From Carya illinoinensis (lineage: Eukaryota; Streptophyta; Magnoliopsida; Fagales; Juglandaceae): 64,000 nucleotides of DNA. Where the stretch lies: the NCBI RefSeq assembly GCF_018687715.1, contig NC_056765.1, forward strand, positions 18,786,394 through 18,850,393, in the 5' to 3' direction. Within the stretch, counting starts at the first letter, position 1; each line of letters begins with the position of its first letter. A program made the translations under genes and the position numbers. The notes beneath the pieces were generated by a model, which was not told the origin of the DNA, searched no databases, and saw only the letters and a list, made by a program, of their open reading frames with translations. Below are positions 1 through 14,400 of the stretch, piece by piece.

Positions 1-357
1 AGCCCCATCGACATAACCACACACCGCCAGAGCATTGGACAGGGGAGAGGCTCAGCTCGGCGTCAGTCTGGTCCTACGCCAGATCTTGTTCCCTCGACTA
101 AGTCTGGGGCCGATGTTGCTCGCCCATCGGCAAGTACTAGTCAGCAGCCAGGAGTTTCATCTGCTGGGGATGTGCGACCTGCTTGGGTTGATGCAATGAT
201 GACAGATATGAAGGCGCATATAGACCGACAGATCGATAGACAGATTGCGCATATAGATCAGGCTGTCGCACATCTTGCACATCATGTAGATGTGTTAAAC
301 AATAAGGTTGAAACATTGACTGAGGAGTTTCGATCTTTTGTAAACCAGCAGTTCTGA
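1..357 (+). CDS. C-terminal part of a CACTA-associated protein (partial, 5' end outside window)
   Basis: Frame 1 is open from the first base to a TGA at 355-357, giving 118 residues. The first half is rich in Ser, Pro, Gln and Arg and looks disordered. The second half, from about residue 58, contains the repeat IDRQIDRQIAHID followed by Val/Leu heptads (VLNNKVETLTEEF), as in a C-terminal coiled coil. CACTA-type plant proteins often end in such a low-complexity plus coiled-coil tail, and the subterminal array and terminus follow directly. An internal ATG at 172 is probably not the true start, because the upstream frame is open. No catalytic motif is visible, so the protein family is inferred from position. 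Confidence 0.5.
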   Translation, partial: SPIDITTHRQSIGQGRGSARRQSGPTPDLVPSTKSGADVARPSASTSQQPGVSSAGDVRPAWVDAMMTDMKAHIDRQIDRQIAHIDQAVAHLAHHVDVLNNKVETLTEEFRSFVNQQF

Positions 358-537
358 AAGTGATTTGTAAAAATTTATCATATTTTATTTTTTATTTTCG
401 ACATATGTAAGGGACACAAATATTTAATGTATGTATTGTGTAGCTTAATTTCTACTCTTAATTTTATTTTAATATACCGTTACTCAACCTTACTATTAAA
501 AAAATATATATTATGATTAATTTATGTAAATTAACAT

Positions 538-714
538 ATAACGTTCGAACCTTATCACTTTAACGTTCAAACATTGGCGCTAATATATTAACGTTCGCAC
601 GTAATTTATAAAAACGTTCGAACGTTCGCGCTAATATTTTTACGTTCGCATGTCAATATACATAACATTCGAACGTTATTGTGACGTGCGAACGTATTAT
701 GTGAAACGTCCGAA
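538..714. repeat. CACTA subterminal repeat array (ACGTTCGAACGT-like motifs)
   Basis: At least ten variants of AACGTTCGAAC, AACGTTCGCAC and their reverse complements occur in about 175 bp, several back to back as the palindrome AACGTTCGAACGTT. In CACTA elements such subterminal motifs are the binding sites of the element's DNA-binding protein. They end about 130 bp from the transposon terminus. Confidence 0.6.
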
Positions 715-842
715 CGTTTTAATATTATTGTCCAACATTTAGTGACAGTTCTCACAAACCGTTACAATAAATATGTTTTAGTTACATTTTGGAAACTGTC
801 ACTATTTATAATCTGTTACTAAAAGCCATATTTGTTGTAGTA

Positions 843-1239
843 CGGAAGAGTTCCATTAAATTTGAAATACGTTGAGAAGCCCTCAAACCTAACATGCATG
901 ATGGTTCGGTGGTTCTCTGAATTATCCCATGATATTGGACACTTGTACGTGATAATTAATAAACAAAAAACTCGTACAAACACATGAACTAAACTATTTT
1001 ATATATAATCTTTTAAATAATTTTTTGCAAAATATTATTAGTTTTTGAAACTATTTGAATGTTATTTGACTTTGATGGGTTTTAATTTGGGAAAAAAAAA
1101 TATTTTATTAAAAAATTCTGCATAAGTTGTCAAATAAGAAAAATGATATATATAAGAACAACTATATTACAATTTGTTTACAACTAAGGATGAAAAAAAA
1201 TAATAATAATAATAAAAATTATACTTAGTTTACAACTAA
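843..1239. other. AT-rich spacer, nothing recognised
   Basis: This stretch separates the CACTA end from the LINE remnant. It holds A/T runs and a short AAT microsatellite near 1,200. No open frame or terminal repeat was found. Confidence 0.5.
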
Positions 1240-2530
1240 GGAATCCAGCCGGATGATTTGCAAGGTGTCAATCTTGGTTCCTAGCCAGAAAAATCTGAAA
1301 GTTAAGGATTTACTGGACATGGATACAGGTTGGTAGAATGTTGATTTAGTAAGAGCTCTCTTCAATCCAAGGGTTGTGTCTCAGGTTTTGAAGATTAATG
1401 TGTCTCCCACTCATGAAAATTTCTGGTATTGGGTTGCTGAAAAGTGTGAGCACTATTCCATTCGAAGTGGCTATAAGATGATTCAGATTGCAAATTTTCA
1501 AAGAGAAGGTGAAGGGTCCCGAGTTCAACAATATGCTCCCTCTTGGAAATGTCTATGGCAGTTAAAAAATCGGGTAAAGATGAAGGTGTTTGTATGGAGA
1601 GCCTGTCTGGAAATTTTACCTACTTACCAAAATTTAATAAGAAAGAAAATTTTGAAGGAGGATGTGTGTGTGTTCTGTCACCAATGTAGAGAGGAATGCT
1701 GCACATGCATTATTTTATTGTTCAGCTGTCTATTCTTTATGTATACAAGTTTTGCCATTGTTGGGGGAGATTGGACCTAGGAGATCTTTTTGGGAGTTAG
1801 CTTTAGCAGTAAAGGAAATGAGTAATGATGAAGAGTTCATGAATTTTATTGCAATTACTTGGGGGTTGTGGTATAGAAGAAATAAATTTACTTATAACAA
1901 TGTTGTTCTTCCGTTTTCTTCTATCATTTCTACAGCTTTGTCTATACAATCTGAGTTCAAGAAAGTGCAAATTTTTTATAGTTTCAGCCGAGAAGCTCCA
2001 AGAGTGCTAAGCTGGACATCTCCGCCTGAGGGTGTTTTGAAACTGAATGTAGATGGTGCTACTTTCAATAATATTGATAAGGCAGGAATTGAAGTGGTTT
2101 TAAGAGACCATGAGGGAAACTTTCGTGCTACATGCAGTAAGCTGGAAAATGCAGTTTCTACATCAGAATTTATAGAAGCTATAGCTGTGTTACGAGATTT
2201 ACAGTTCGGTTCTTAGTGGGGAATCTCCAAGTTAAGGGTGGAAACCAACTGCCTTCTATTAGTGAAAGCTTTAAATTCTCCTTCAGGTTTCTTAACTGAC
2301 TTTGCCTATGTTCTTGATGAAATTACAAGATTGATTCATAATTTTCAGGAGGTGTCTTTCTTGCATGTAAATAGGCAGGGTAACAAGGTTGCTCATTGTT
2401 TAGCAAAATATGCTTGGCATGTTGAGGATATAGTCATGTGGTGGGATGTTTGTCTTTCTTTTGTTTCTTTAGCAGTTTGGCTTGATAGATAATTTCTTGT
2501 TAGGACTTGATTTATTAATGAGATTTGAGA
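1240..2530 (+). mobile_element. 5'-truncated L1-type LINE remnant
   Basis: Only the 3' third of a plant L1-like LINE remains: the reverse-transcriptase zinc-binding region followed by an RNase H domain and a short AT-rich tail. Endonuclease and RT catalytic domains are missing. The 5' boundary is set by the first readable homology and the 3' boundary by the end of the RNase H frame plus about 40 bp. I found no convincing target duplication. Confidence 0.75.
1256..2492 (+). pseudogene. LINE ORF2 C-terminus: zf-RVT and RNase H (broken)
   Basis: The first block (about 1,270-1,660) reads as the zinc-binding region that follows plant LINE reverse transcriptases, with FWYWVAEKCEHYSIRSGYKM and the cysteine-containing stretch CVFCHQC. 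An in-frame stop replaces an expected residue near 1,335. A frameshift near 1,665-1,680 moves the reading to a second frame, which continues through LSWTSPPEGVLKLNVDGA, the entry to the RNase H fold with its first Asp, and on to AVLRDLQ. A stop at 2,214-2,216 interrupts the same frame, which resumes to NRQGNKVAHCLAKYA, the usual C-terminal RNase H motif. In plant L1 elements this domain removes RNA from the cDNA hybrid. The copy cannot make a functional protein. Confidence 0.8.
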
Positions 2531-3410
2531 TTTGATAGACAATTTCTTTTAGAGAAGTTGTTCAATTGTTCAACTCTCTCTCTCTCTCTTCCTTTCCCTC
2601 CTTTCCTTTATCCTCTCTTCAGTATATTTCATTCCTAAGTTCACACCATAGACACCATAGTAGAGGCGACATCCTGGCACAAATCTACCACGTCAATTGG
2701 GTAGATCTGGTTTTGACTAGCGCTTACAGACCATGCGTTGCCTCCAATAGGTGTTCTCCCCACTCACCGCCATGCTCAGCCGTAGATCTGCTGCCTTTTG
2801 CATCTTGTTAATTGTCCAAGAGCTTCATGCTCTTCCTTTGACAATGAGGGTTTAGTGCTCAACGATATCTGCTTCATCCGGAATTTTACAGAATGCTCTT
2901 CAAGGCAACTCAACTTTGGGTTGCACTGAAAATAGCCAAGTGGAGATCACATTTTCTTTGGCTTTATGCCAAAAAATATGGGACCAGCTTGTGTAGCTAT
3001 TTCCCGTCTGTCTTTCATTTCTGACTACGTAATAACATGGTGGAGTGTTAAGTGGTGTTTGCCACCATCATCATCATCTGTACCATCGATTAATTTAATG
3101 CTTATCTTGCTCATTGAAAAGAAACTTTAAAAGATTTCTGACATTTATATTCAACGGAATGGACATTTTTCAGCCCTCTAGCTCGATGGTGGGACCATTG
3201 AAGGGGTGAGACGTTGCTATATGGGTGAAATATATATATATATATATCGGAAAAATGACGCATCAATCGAGGATGTTTTCCGATAAAGTTATTGATTTTT
3301 TTTATTTGATAGTTAATATTTTTAAATACATTTAAGAATTTTTTTATGTTTTTTAAATGTTAAAAGCGACTTAAAAATGTTTGGAAAAAAAACATAAAAT
3401 AAAAAAATAC
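2531..3410. other. Spacer with CT repeat and TA microsatellite
   Basis: A CT-rich tract at about 2,573-2,620 and a TA microsatellite at about 3,229-3,246 stand out. The rest has no frame over 81 codons and no terminal repeat I can pair. The last part forms the left flank of the copia insertion. Confidence 0.5.
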
Positions 3411-3415
3411 ATTTT

Positions 3416-3608
3416 TGTTATAAATTGAATGAGAAAAGAGAGAGTTTCGAAGATAGAGAGAGAATGATAGAGAGTCATTCTTTTTAATTCATATTCTGAA
3501 CTTAGAAACACCCATATATATAGGGGTATAAAAGTCTTAATTGACGACTACGACTTGGTCAATTACGACGACTAAATGTGATCATACAATACAACATGGT
3601 TTACAACA
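3416..3608 (-). repeat. 3' LTR of the copia element (minus strand)
   Basis: This 193-bp terminal repeat begins TG and ends CA and is flanked on the left by ATTTT. It pairs with 8,976-9,168. The adjacent CTTCCTCTTTGG (3,609-3,620) is, on the minus strand, the purine-rich primer tract expected next to a 3' LTR. Confidence 0.9.
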
Positions 3609-3748
3609 CTTCCTCTTTGGATGACCATATTTAAAGAATATGCCTCGTTAAAACCTTGCCAAGTAAAAACCCTGTAGGAAAAAACCAATGGCGAAGGAAA
3701 AAGAGTACAGTATTCATGTGTATCGCCGAGTGCTTTAGGATTGCCTCA

Positions 3749-4080
3749 TTAAAACCTTGCAAAGGAAAACCCAGTGGAATAAAACCTTAGCGAAGGAAAA
3801 AGAGTACAATCAGCACAAGTCTTCAAGACATTACTTCCCCTGAAAAGTGCATGATAACAGGTCTTCAAACCTCCGCATTCCAATGTTCTGCATAATCTTC
3901 TTAAACGTTGCAGTTGGTAGTGCTTTAGTGAATAAATCTTCCAGATTTTTACTTGACCGTACCTTCTTGATATCAATTTCAACTTTCTTCTCATGAATTG
4001 CAATGATCTTCTTGTGTGTATCTGAAAGATAACTCGCATCTGTACATCCAACTAACTGTGGACTTGATCCATGTTGATAA
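3749..4080 (-). pseudogene. Copia RNase H and C-terminal end of polyprotein (deleted, minus strand)
   Basis: Read on the minus strand, this stretch gives PQLVGCTDASYLSD, the start of the copia RNase H domain with its catalytic Asp. It joins abruptly to KNLEDLFTKALPTATFKK and QNIGMRRFEDL, the well-known C-terminal signature of copia polyproteins. Most of RNase H is missing between the two motifs, so an internal deletion is evident. The polyprotein end lies about 140 bp from the 3' LTR, the normal position. Confidence 0.85.
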
Positions 4081-4361
4081 AATAATCACAACTGGATCTT
4101 TATGCTCATCACTACTCTTCTGGAGTTGTACTCTTCTGGAGTTCTTGTAAATAACACAGTTAGTGGAGAATTCATCAACATTAAACCGCTAACCTCATTT
4201 TTTAATAAAAACGGTGGCCAGCCTTTTAAGATCAGACAAGCATCGCAGATTTTCAACTCTTCTATAGGTATCAGGCGTGCTGTCAGACGCCGCAGAGCTA
4301 TGAAGCTATATTCCATCTCTTTTCTCTTGCTTCACGAGAGATGCTGTATCATAATTTTCTC

Positions 4362-4368
4362 TATAAAA
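4362..4368 (+). promoter_or_regulatory. TATA box of cassette copy 1
   Basis: TATAAAA lies 115 bp upstream of the ORF start, in the context TTTTCTCTATAAAAGAGA, which copy 2 preserves. Upstream, both copies keep a TCAGGCG or TCAGACG element followed by CCGCA and AGCTATGA. A run of TTC/CATCTTC motifs follows, as in many plant 5' leaders. The promoter call rests on this conservation and is not proven. Confidence 0.5.
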
Positions 4369-4482
4369 GAGATATTCAGCTCATCTTCATTCGCATCTCA
4401 TCTTCTTCACTTTTCTGTAATCATACTTCATTTTTACTTTGCAATTTCTTTCTGCATTCTTATCCTGCAATCTCTCTCTGCA

Positions 4483-4881
4483 ATGGCTCAGCAATCTTCT
4501 CAAGGTCAATATATAAGGTATTCTGCACCTCGTTCATCAGCTGTTCCTACTTCTACCACAGGTGCTATCATGCAATATAATGATCTGACTCGTAGGTCAA
4601 ATAATGAAGCTATCTATGAGCTTGTGAGTCTCGGTACCCGATACTCATCATCCATTGTCGCATTTTCTCAGCGACTGCAATCCAGAACTTGTGGAGTTGA
4701 CAATCTCCACGAGAATATTGCTATACTTCAGCGACTTCTTCTGGAGTCCAACATGAAGATAGAATCAATAAAGAAAGAGAATATGAATTTAAAATCCTTA
4801 CTTAAATCTTCTTTTCGATTGCCCACCCCTTTAGATAGGGATGCCATGCAGATTCTTGAAGAACAAGCGTTTGAAGAATGA
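4483..4881 (+). CDS. Unknown 132-aa coiled-coil protein, cassette copy 1
   Basis: I do not recognise the family. The chosen start, MAQQSS, is the first residue conserved with copy 2 and follows the leader; the open frame upstream to 4,102 is leader read-through. Residues 1-30 are Ser/Gln/Pro-rich and likely flexible. Residues 45-75 hold the conserved YELVSLGTRYSS and AFSQRLQSR blocks. Residues 75-110 have regular Leu/Ile spacing (IAILQRLL, IKKENMNLKSLL) typical of a coiled coil. There is no signal peptide, membrane segment or catalytic motif. Compared with copy 2, a 2-nt loss after EEQ shifts the frame and replaces the last residues; the ancestral end would have been about 10 residues longer. 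The two proteins are roughly two-thirds identical by eye. The gene lies antisense to the host element's pol. Confidence 0.6.
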   Translation: MAQQSSQGQYIRYSAPRSSAVPTSTTGAIMQYNDLTRRSNNEAIYELVSLGTRYSSSIVAFSQRLQSRTCGVDNLHENIAILQRLLLESNMKIESIKKENMNLKSLLKSSFRLPTPLDRDAMQILEEQAFEE

Positions 4882-4921
4882 GGCAAAGTGTCTCAAATTT
4901 TTGTAATTCTTGCTTCAAGAT

Positions 4922-4927
4922 AATAAA
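4922..4927 (+). terminator. Polyadenylation signal of cassette copy 1
   Basis: AATAAA lies about 40 bp after the ORF stop, followed by AATATTTCACAAATATTCAT. Copy 2 has the same arrangement at 27,008, so the 3' end signal is conserved. Confidence 0.5.
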
Positions 4928-5125
4928 ATAATATTTCACAAATATTCATATTATTTCTATCTTCTGGTAGATGTTCTGTGTGCTTCATTTTATTTCTTCT
5001 TTAATAATGCACACTTCTTATCAAACCTATAATATGAATCTGAAATACTAATTGTATTTAAAAGATGGTATTTCATGACTAATAACATCATCCATCTTCC
5101 CCTTGAAACCGCAAGGGTTTCAGAT

Positions 5126-6003
5126 TTATATTTCAAATATGTGTAGTTTCATGAGCTCTTCTGGAGCCTCAATGATATTTAAATCATATATATAAACTGC
5201 AATAATAGCTTGTTTCCATTTGCGTTTGGATTGCTTTAGATCATATAAGGATCTTTGAAACTTGATAGAATACATATTTCCAGATGTATTCATATTAGAA
5301 GTTTCAGACATTTTCTATCCTTCAGGAATTTTCATATATATGTCATGATTCAATGATCCATATAAATATGCAGTTAATCATGCATATCCAAACTCTCGGT
5401 AACTTTCAAGCTAAAAATCTCAATATAATTTCAACCACTTTAAAATCATATCAATATTGTTTCTTCGAGAAACTAACTCGTGATTTCTATATCACATTTC
5501 ATATTAAAAGTTTCAGGCTTTTTATATCATGTATATAAATATCCACTGATATTTAACAAAAATCACCTCTTTAGGTGTTTGGACTTCAAGTCCATATTTA
5601 TCACATTTTACTCAGTGATATCAATTCTGCAGGAATTGAGAAACTAACTCGTGATTTATATATCACATTTTTATTTCATTTCTATAAATACCCACTGAAA
5701 TTCAACAAGCATCACCTCTTTAGGTGTTTGGACTATAAGTCCCGATGCATCATATTTTACTAGTGAATCAATTCTGCAAGAATTGTTTCTTTCAAATTTG
5801 GCCAATATTTTACGTCGGTATTCTTCGACGGTTCTTGATTCACTTTCATCATTACTTCTGGTAATGTCAATTGCCATCTCATATGGAAATACATTGTCAA
5901 CAACAATTTTATTTCTATCAATAATTTCTCCATTATTCATGAAATGTAACGAGATCTCGTTATTTTCAGGTACCTGTCCCTCTTCAAGGGAAGACATTTT
6001 CAT
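5126..6003 (-). pseudogene. Copia reverse transcriptase fragments (minus strand)
   Basis: On the minus strand, 6,003-5,671 reads ENNEISLHFMNNGEIIDRNK and DITRSNDESE, then PKEVMLVEFQWVF, the linker and start of copia RT (compare the usual KxxxxxKWVFxxK). Nearer 5,410-5,325 is the middle of RT (LDMH, then IYMKIPEG in a broken frame). 5,311-5,126 gives SIKFQRSLYDLKQS and AVYIYDLNII, the YVDD box degenerated to YIYD. The segments are separated by deletions and stops. Catalytic RT is lost. Confidence 0.85.
5468..5790. repeat. Imperfect tandem duplication of about 165 bp in copia RT
   Basis: The block starting GAGAAACTAACTCGTGATTT at 5,468 and ending near CAGGAATTG at 5,638 recurs immediately after (about 5,638-5,790), including CACCTCTTTAGGTGTTTGGAC in both. 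The duplication lies inside the RT remnant and happened after, or during, decay of the element. Confidence 0.75.
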
Positions 6004-8960
<2,957 letters not shown>

Positions 8961-8975
8961 ATCATGCTGATAACG
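8961..8975 (-). other. Putative primer-binding site of the copia element
   Basis: Directly inside the 5' LTR, the minus strand reads CGTTATCAGCATGAT. TATCAGCA-type sites complementary to initiator methionine tRNA are common in plant copia elements. The position next to the LTR fixes the element's orientation. Confidence 0.6.
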
Positions 8976-9168
8976 TGTTATAAACTGAATAAGAAAAGAG
9001 AGAATTTCAAAGATAGAGAGAGAATGATAGAGAGCCATTCTTTTTAATTCATATTATGAACTTAGAAACACCCATATATATAAAGGTATAAAAGTCTTAA
9101 TTGACAACTACGACTTGGTCAATTACGACGACTAAATGTGGTCATACAATACAACATAGTTTACAACA
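8976..9168 (-). repeat. 5' LTR of the copia element (minus strand)
   Basis: This 193-bp repeat pairs with 3,416-3,608 and is followed by the target duplication ATTTT. It contains CATATATATA followed by GGTATAAAAG; no initiation site can be assigned. Confidence 0.9.
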
Positions 9169-9173
9169 ATTTT

Positions 9174-11214
9174 GCATTTCTCGATAAAGACTATCGAGAC
9201 CATCTCTCTATGACTCTAGCAGTCTCCTATACACACATACACACTTATATATGTATGTGGATGATATTGGAAAATGAAGACTGGTGTCTAATAGTGTAAA
9301 TGTACTTTTTTATTTTTATTTTTTAAATGTATTTAAATATTTATAAAAAAATATCAATTCACTAATAGTTCATTCATTAATCATTAACTAAAAAAATAAA
9401 AAAATATATATATACAGTAACATTGGTCTCAACATTCTTGGCACCCCTATCATTTTCCTATATATACATCAAGAACCAACATATCACATCGATCTTACAA
9501 CGTACGTGATATCAACCCAGACAACTCCCTCATGCAATATGAAAAATATTTATTACCCAGGTTCTTATCAATTTATTATAGGCAGCATAAAGTTTGAACC
9601 AATCTCCGAAATATGAGAGCATATGATCTGAAACGTACAGTCCCAAGGAGTTTGTCCTCGCCATCTAGAATTCGTTACTTGCAATTAATGTATTATCCTT
9701 AATTTGCTTCCTAACAAGCATTAGTAGTACAGCAACTAGGTTTTCCATGCAATGGATAGATCATAGGACAGCCAAAATGATCACAGATCAGCACAAATTA
9801 ATATAAGGTGCTGCATGACTAAACTACCCTTGTTGAATATTACCAGTTTAAGCTTTCAAAAAGGGTAGAAGAAATTCAGGAGAGATCCACTACTGCCATG
9901 CTTGAAATGATGCAGTGTCACAAGCAAACTGATGTCTGCGATATGTGTTGGAAATTTAGATTTTTCAAATTCACTCTCCTAGGATCTAGGATCTAAGATC
10001 TACCCTTTATGAGAATAATAAGAAAAATAGAAAAATAATAACAACACAAAATATTTACGTAGAAACTCTTAAATAGGAGAAAAACCACAAGACCCAAAAA
10101 AGAAAATCTAATATGTGAAAAATTATTACAATTACATAATTTTTTTCCTTACTCCAAATACACCTACAAAACTTAATTCTTCACTAGCAAAACTTTAACT
10201 TTCTACCTAAAAAGGTCAACAGAGAAATTTAATTAAAGTAAAAAATTAATAGATAAGCTTTCAACTGTGGTACTTAACCATGAGACTGCTAAATCTCCTT
10301 TTAATAGGCCATGAGCTTTGCCTCTTCCTCACTTTCCACCGATGTGGAACTCCAAAGAGTAACACTCAATAATATGCTTGGTCAGGATGTGCACAGCCTG
10401 CATGAGGTCAAGAGTAGCATTAATTCCTGCGCAACCATTGTGAACAAAATAAGACAAAGCAACAAAGCTTAGGACGGAACTGATCAGACACGGAAATGGA
10501 GATTATGAAGTGATAAAAAAGCTTACATTCCTTACCAAAAACCACTTCCAAGGCCTTAATGGAAAGAGCTTTCCTACCCAAAGTAGAGAGAGAATCTAGG
10601 ATTTGCTTTCCAAAAAATCCGTAAACGTAGGTTCTATACTAAACCATGTAAATCTGTGTGTCTCATTCTCTATTTACATTTCCTATATTAATATTATTTT
10701 ACTATTTACTACCATGGATATACGTACGGGTACTGTTTTGACACTTCAAACCACTATCTTGGACTTTAGACCACATTTGCATTGAGGCCAAAATCATCAT
10801 TGTATGGTGGGGATGACTCTTTCCTCAATTCCAAGCTCTAAGCAAATTTATGCATTAACAAAACAAGTGATATCGAGGAGTCAATAACCATAATAAGATC
10901 ATGAATTTTATTCTTTTTTATTGAAAAGTAAAGATAAAATAATAGAAAAGTCAATGGACAATACAATGAAGTCTTTTATGGTATGTCGGACTAGTAATTT
11001 CTAAACGAAAAATATGATTAAACCTTAATCAGCAATCCCGCGCATAGTTTAGTCAAAGCAACTATAAATCAAATAATTAAAATTTTGCAATACGATATAT
11101 TGAAACAAAAGTATAATTCAAATTTGCAAGTCCTCTAAGTATTACCACACAATATGAAAAGAAATATGAACCAATGACAACTCATGCAACCACGAGGCCT
11201 TCAACCTCGTGCGT
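9174..11214. other. AT-rich intergenic stretch with decayed repeat fragments
   Basis: No convincing gene. At 10,055-10,130 and, reversed, near 10,600-10,650 there are phrases resembling the TTTACGTGG-type repeats common in plant retroelements, so old insertions are likely. A short minus-strand two-exon reading around 10,600-10,340 was considered and rejected. The rest shows only A/T runs. Confidence 0.45.
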
Positions 11215-11360
<146 letters not shown>

Positions 11361-11453
11361 ATAAAGAAATGAGCCACCAATAAGTGGCTGCATAATAATG
11401 GGTACTGGACTTCTTATGTAAGTCCCCTGTCCTATAAGTTTTTCATCTACACA

Positions 11454-14400
11454 TGTAACGCCCCATATCCAAAGGGTCAGGGAATTTTTTTTTAGTACCT
11501 AAAATCATCTCCCATTGACATAATATATATACTCAAACTTCTCAATGACCCATAAAAATCATTATTTCAAATCAACTATCTCAATATAATTAATTTAAGA
11601 TATCACAAAGTCTCAAAATAAACATTAACCTTCCAAAATACCCAATCAACAAAATCAAATTAAACTATTGAATAAAACTCTGCCAAAATCAAATGATCAT
11701 CTTTGTACTTATTCCGCTATGCTCACATAGCGTTGACCATGTTTCCTATTCTTGATCCACAGCTGATAATATTCAAGATATCTGAAAATATTGTGGAAAT
11801 AAATGATAACTTATCAATAACTCAATAAGCAAGGAACATATACTAATGTATAAACATGAGTTAGTAATAGAGTGTAGAACAAAACATGTTATCAAATATA
11901 TTAGAGCGACAATTCACAAATAGCCATATTCAAAAGTCCTTAAACATAGAATAACTGAAACATCATCATATCAAAAAGGAATTCCATGTTTAACCCTTGT
12001 AGTAGAGTTGTGCAAATCTCTACGACCCACTAAGCAGAAATAAAATGCAAATCTGTTTTTTATTATTCTCGAAGATCTGAGTGTACAGATAAGAAATATC
12101 ACGCAGAAAACCACTTTGTTTCCAATATAGGAGCACCAAAAATAGAGAAGTTGATACTAACCCAAACAGATGCCACATTTTTACACCCGTTATAAGGCCA
12201 GGGCAAAACAAAAACATAATGTCATGCTAGAGGTTTTAGATGTCACATCATATCATAACAAAGTACCTAACAGATTTTGAATCATCTTTCCATAATCATG
12301 CAAAATTTTTATATTTCATATTTGCTCTTTTATACAACTAAGAATTAAATGTCAAATATAGCTCATATCTACACTAGTCATAACAAAAATAATAATTTTT
12401 TTCTTTTTTTTTTTTTATACAGATTTTATGAGTAATGCAAATTAAATAACCGAGGTTGTTTTAAGTTTCTTCTCATAACAAAATATGCATATTTTTCATA
12501 AAATTAACCTCAGTCCATTTCCTTTTATGTAAAGCCTAGCATATGAGTTCTGCTTACTTGACTCTTGCATTGAATTATCTAAGCCTTCAGTCCAACTTCT
12601 AATAATGTCAAAATCTAAACTAGAACACATTTATAAAAGTATTAATAAGAACACATTTATAAAAGTATTAATAACCCAATCAAGCATAATACTAACTTTG
12701 CCAACGAAGCTCAAACAAGCACACAACTAGCTTTACAAACAAAATCCATAACTTGAGTTACAAATTCAACATGCACAAATCCATCACAACATTCAAAGAA
12801 TATCACTACTTCCCAAAAATTAACCAATCCTCCTCGTATTCGCTAAACTATTTATCACAAGTTCACTACTATTCACAAACTCATTACCGACATGTTATAC
12901 AAACACTCTACATATTCAAAAAAATAATTACACTTGACTTTCCAAACTAATAAACAACAATACTTACCCTCAACACGTCAAACCAACATGCCCAAATAAC
13001 CAAACAGACACTGTTAGGTCTTCTCCGGCCACAATACTATGAACCCGAGACTCCCAATATGTCAAACAACCAAGAATCCCACAAACCAACATATCAAGCA
13101 ATCAAACAACCCCTACTTACTTCTCACATATCAAACAAACACAAATAGCCCACAGTTACAACATGTCCAATACAAATAGTCCACAGTCAATTCCTTGCTC
13201 AGTCCCCAACATCACATCAAGAGAACTACCACAAACCAACCCACCATGACTTTACATAATTTACAAATCTACCATATAAAACAGATACTTAGGCCTTGTT
13301 TGGATAGTGAACGTGTTTCATCTCATCTCATCATTACAACTTTTTCAAATTTCTACACTAATAATAAATAATTCAACTTTTTCAAATCTAAAAAACTAAT
13401 AATATTAAAAAATAATAATCTAATAATATTTTATTTAACTTTCATCTTAACTTATCTCATCTGAACTCACTATCCAAGCAGCACTTTAAATTTCCAACAA
13501 CCACCAAGATCAATTGTATAGCACTCTGTTAGGCTCTCCCATACACTTGGCCAGCGTTTAACAATAAGAGTTTTCCCAACCACCGATTACAATAGTCCAC
13601 ACAAGCAACAATCACAACACAAAATTGATAGTTAACACAATACATGAATTTCTAGAAACCAAGTGTCAGTTATACCTTTGTGATTTTGACAAACATGAGT
13701 AACCCTTAAATGTGATGGAGATGCTGCTGGGTTGTTTTGAAAATAGGGATGTTATGTGTGATGGAGGTTAGCAGCAGTTTGGTCCTTTTGTGAGTGATGG
13801 CATGGGTGTTTGTCCTGGTCTAAGGTGGAGTTAGGTGGTCTTGCCGTGCATGGAGTGAAGGAGAATAGGGCTAGGGAAGATAGTTTCTATAGTAGTTGGT
13901 GCTCTGTTCATAGGGGTGGATTGCAATGGCTTGAGGATGGCATACAGCAAGGCTGGACAGGGCATGCTCGGCAAATAGTAGTATGTGGCCGCAACATGAG
14001 GCAAAAAGAACTTAAGATAGAATATCAGAGAGACAGAGAGAGATATAGAGATCTAAGAGGGAGAAATAGAGGAGTTGAAACACAAGAGGTAAGGGGAGCT
14101 TGTTGATCTAGTCTTAAGATCATAGGGCATGAAGGCTGGCTTTGATGGAGCTAGAAGATGATGGCACTGCAGAAAAGGGCAGTACAGCCCAATTTGAATA
14201 GAGAAGAGAATGATCGGTTAAGGAAGAGAGAGAGATATAGACAGAGAAATTAGGAATGAGGCTTAACGGCCGACAAGGTAGAGGCTAATGGCGTAGGGAG
14301 GAGTGTCGAACCTATGGGGGGGAGAGAGAGAGAACTTGTGGGTTATGGATCACAAAGAGAGATAAAGCGGTTATAGAGGTAAGGCACACTATGGGTGTGA

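Larger units (their letters stand above)
1..842 (+). mobile_element. 3' end of a CACTA (En/Spm-like) DNA transposon, cut by the window edge
   Basis: The segment combines an open reading frame entering from the left, an array of short ACGTTCG-type motifs in both orientations, and a terminus reading TTTGTTGTAGTA at about 831-842. The reverse complement of that end, TACTACAACAAA, is one base from the usual CACTACAA terminal inverted repeat. Subterminal arrays of 10-20 bp motifs next to such an end are a hallmark of CACTA elements. The left end lies outside the window, so length, transposase and target duplication cannot be checked. The outermost base has changed from C to T, which suggests an inactive copy. 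Confidence 0.6.
4141..5410 (+). other. Plus-strand expression cassette inside the copia element (copy 1)
   Basis: From GTTCTTGTAAATAAC at 4,141 the sequence matches 26,203-27,183 inside an unrelated gypsy element, on the same strand. The shared unit holds a TATA box, a pyrimidine-rich leader, an ORF of about 135 codons and a polyA signal. Both copies end in about 85 bp of antisense copia RT (here 5,325-5,410). Copy 1 has about 335 extra bp (about 4,990-5,325) that copy 2 lacks, and these include another antisense RT piece. The cassette therefore seems to have been built inside a copia element and later copied into gypsy with a bit of copia attached. Confidence 0.65.

Noticed and set aside
4102..4482. 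N-terminal extension of the cassette ORF upstream of MAQQSS
   Set aside because: It covers the promoter and leader, and the protein similarity with copy 2 begins only at MAQQSS.
4141..5410. Endogenous pararetrovirus origin of the cassette
   Set aside because: The promoter-plus-coiled-coil layout is suggestive, but no movement, coat or viral RT sequence is nearby; the RT around it is copia.
10340..10610. Minus-strand two-exon gene with a 110-bp GT-AG intron
   Set aside because: The reading is short, matches no family I know, and its upstream flank carries a common plant repeat phrase. Splice sites of this quality occur by chance.
13810..14106. 98-aa frame within the minus-strand 3.1-kb LTR
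   Set aside because: It lies inside an LTR, contains GA-repeat codons and has no homology I can see.
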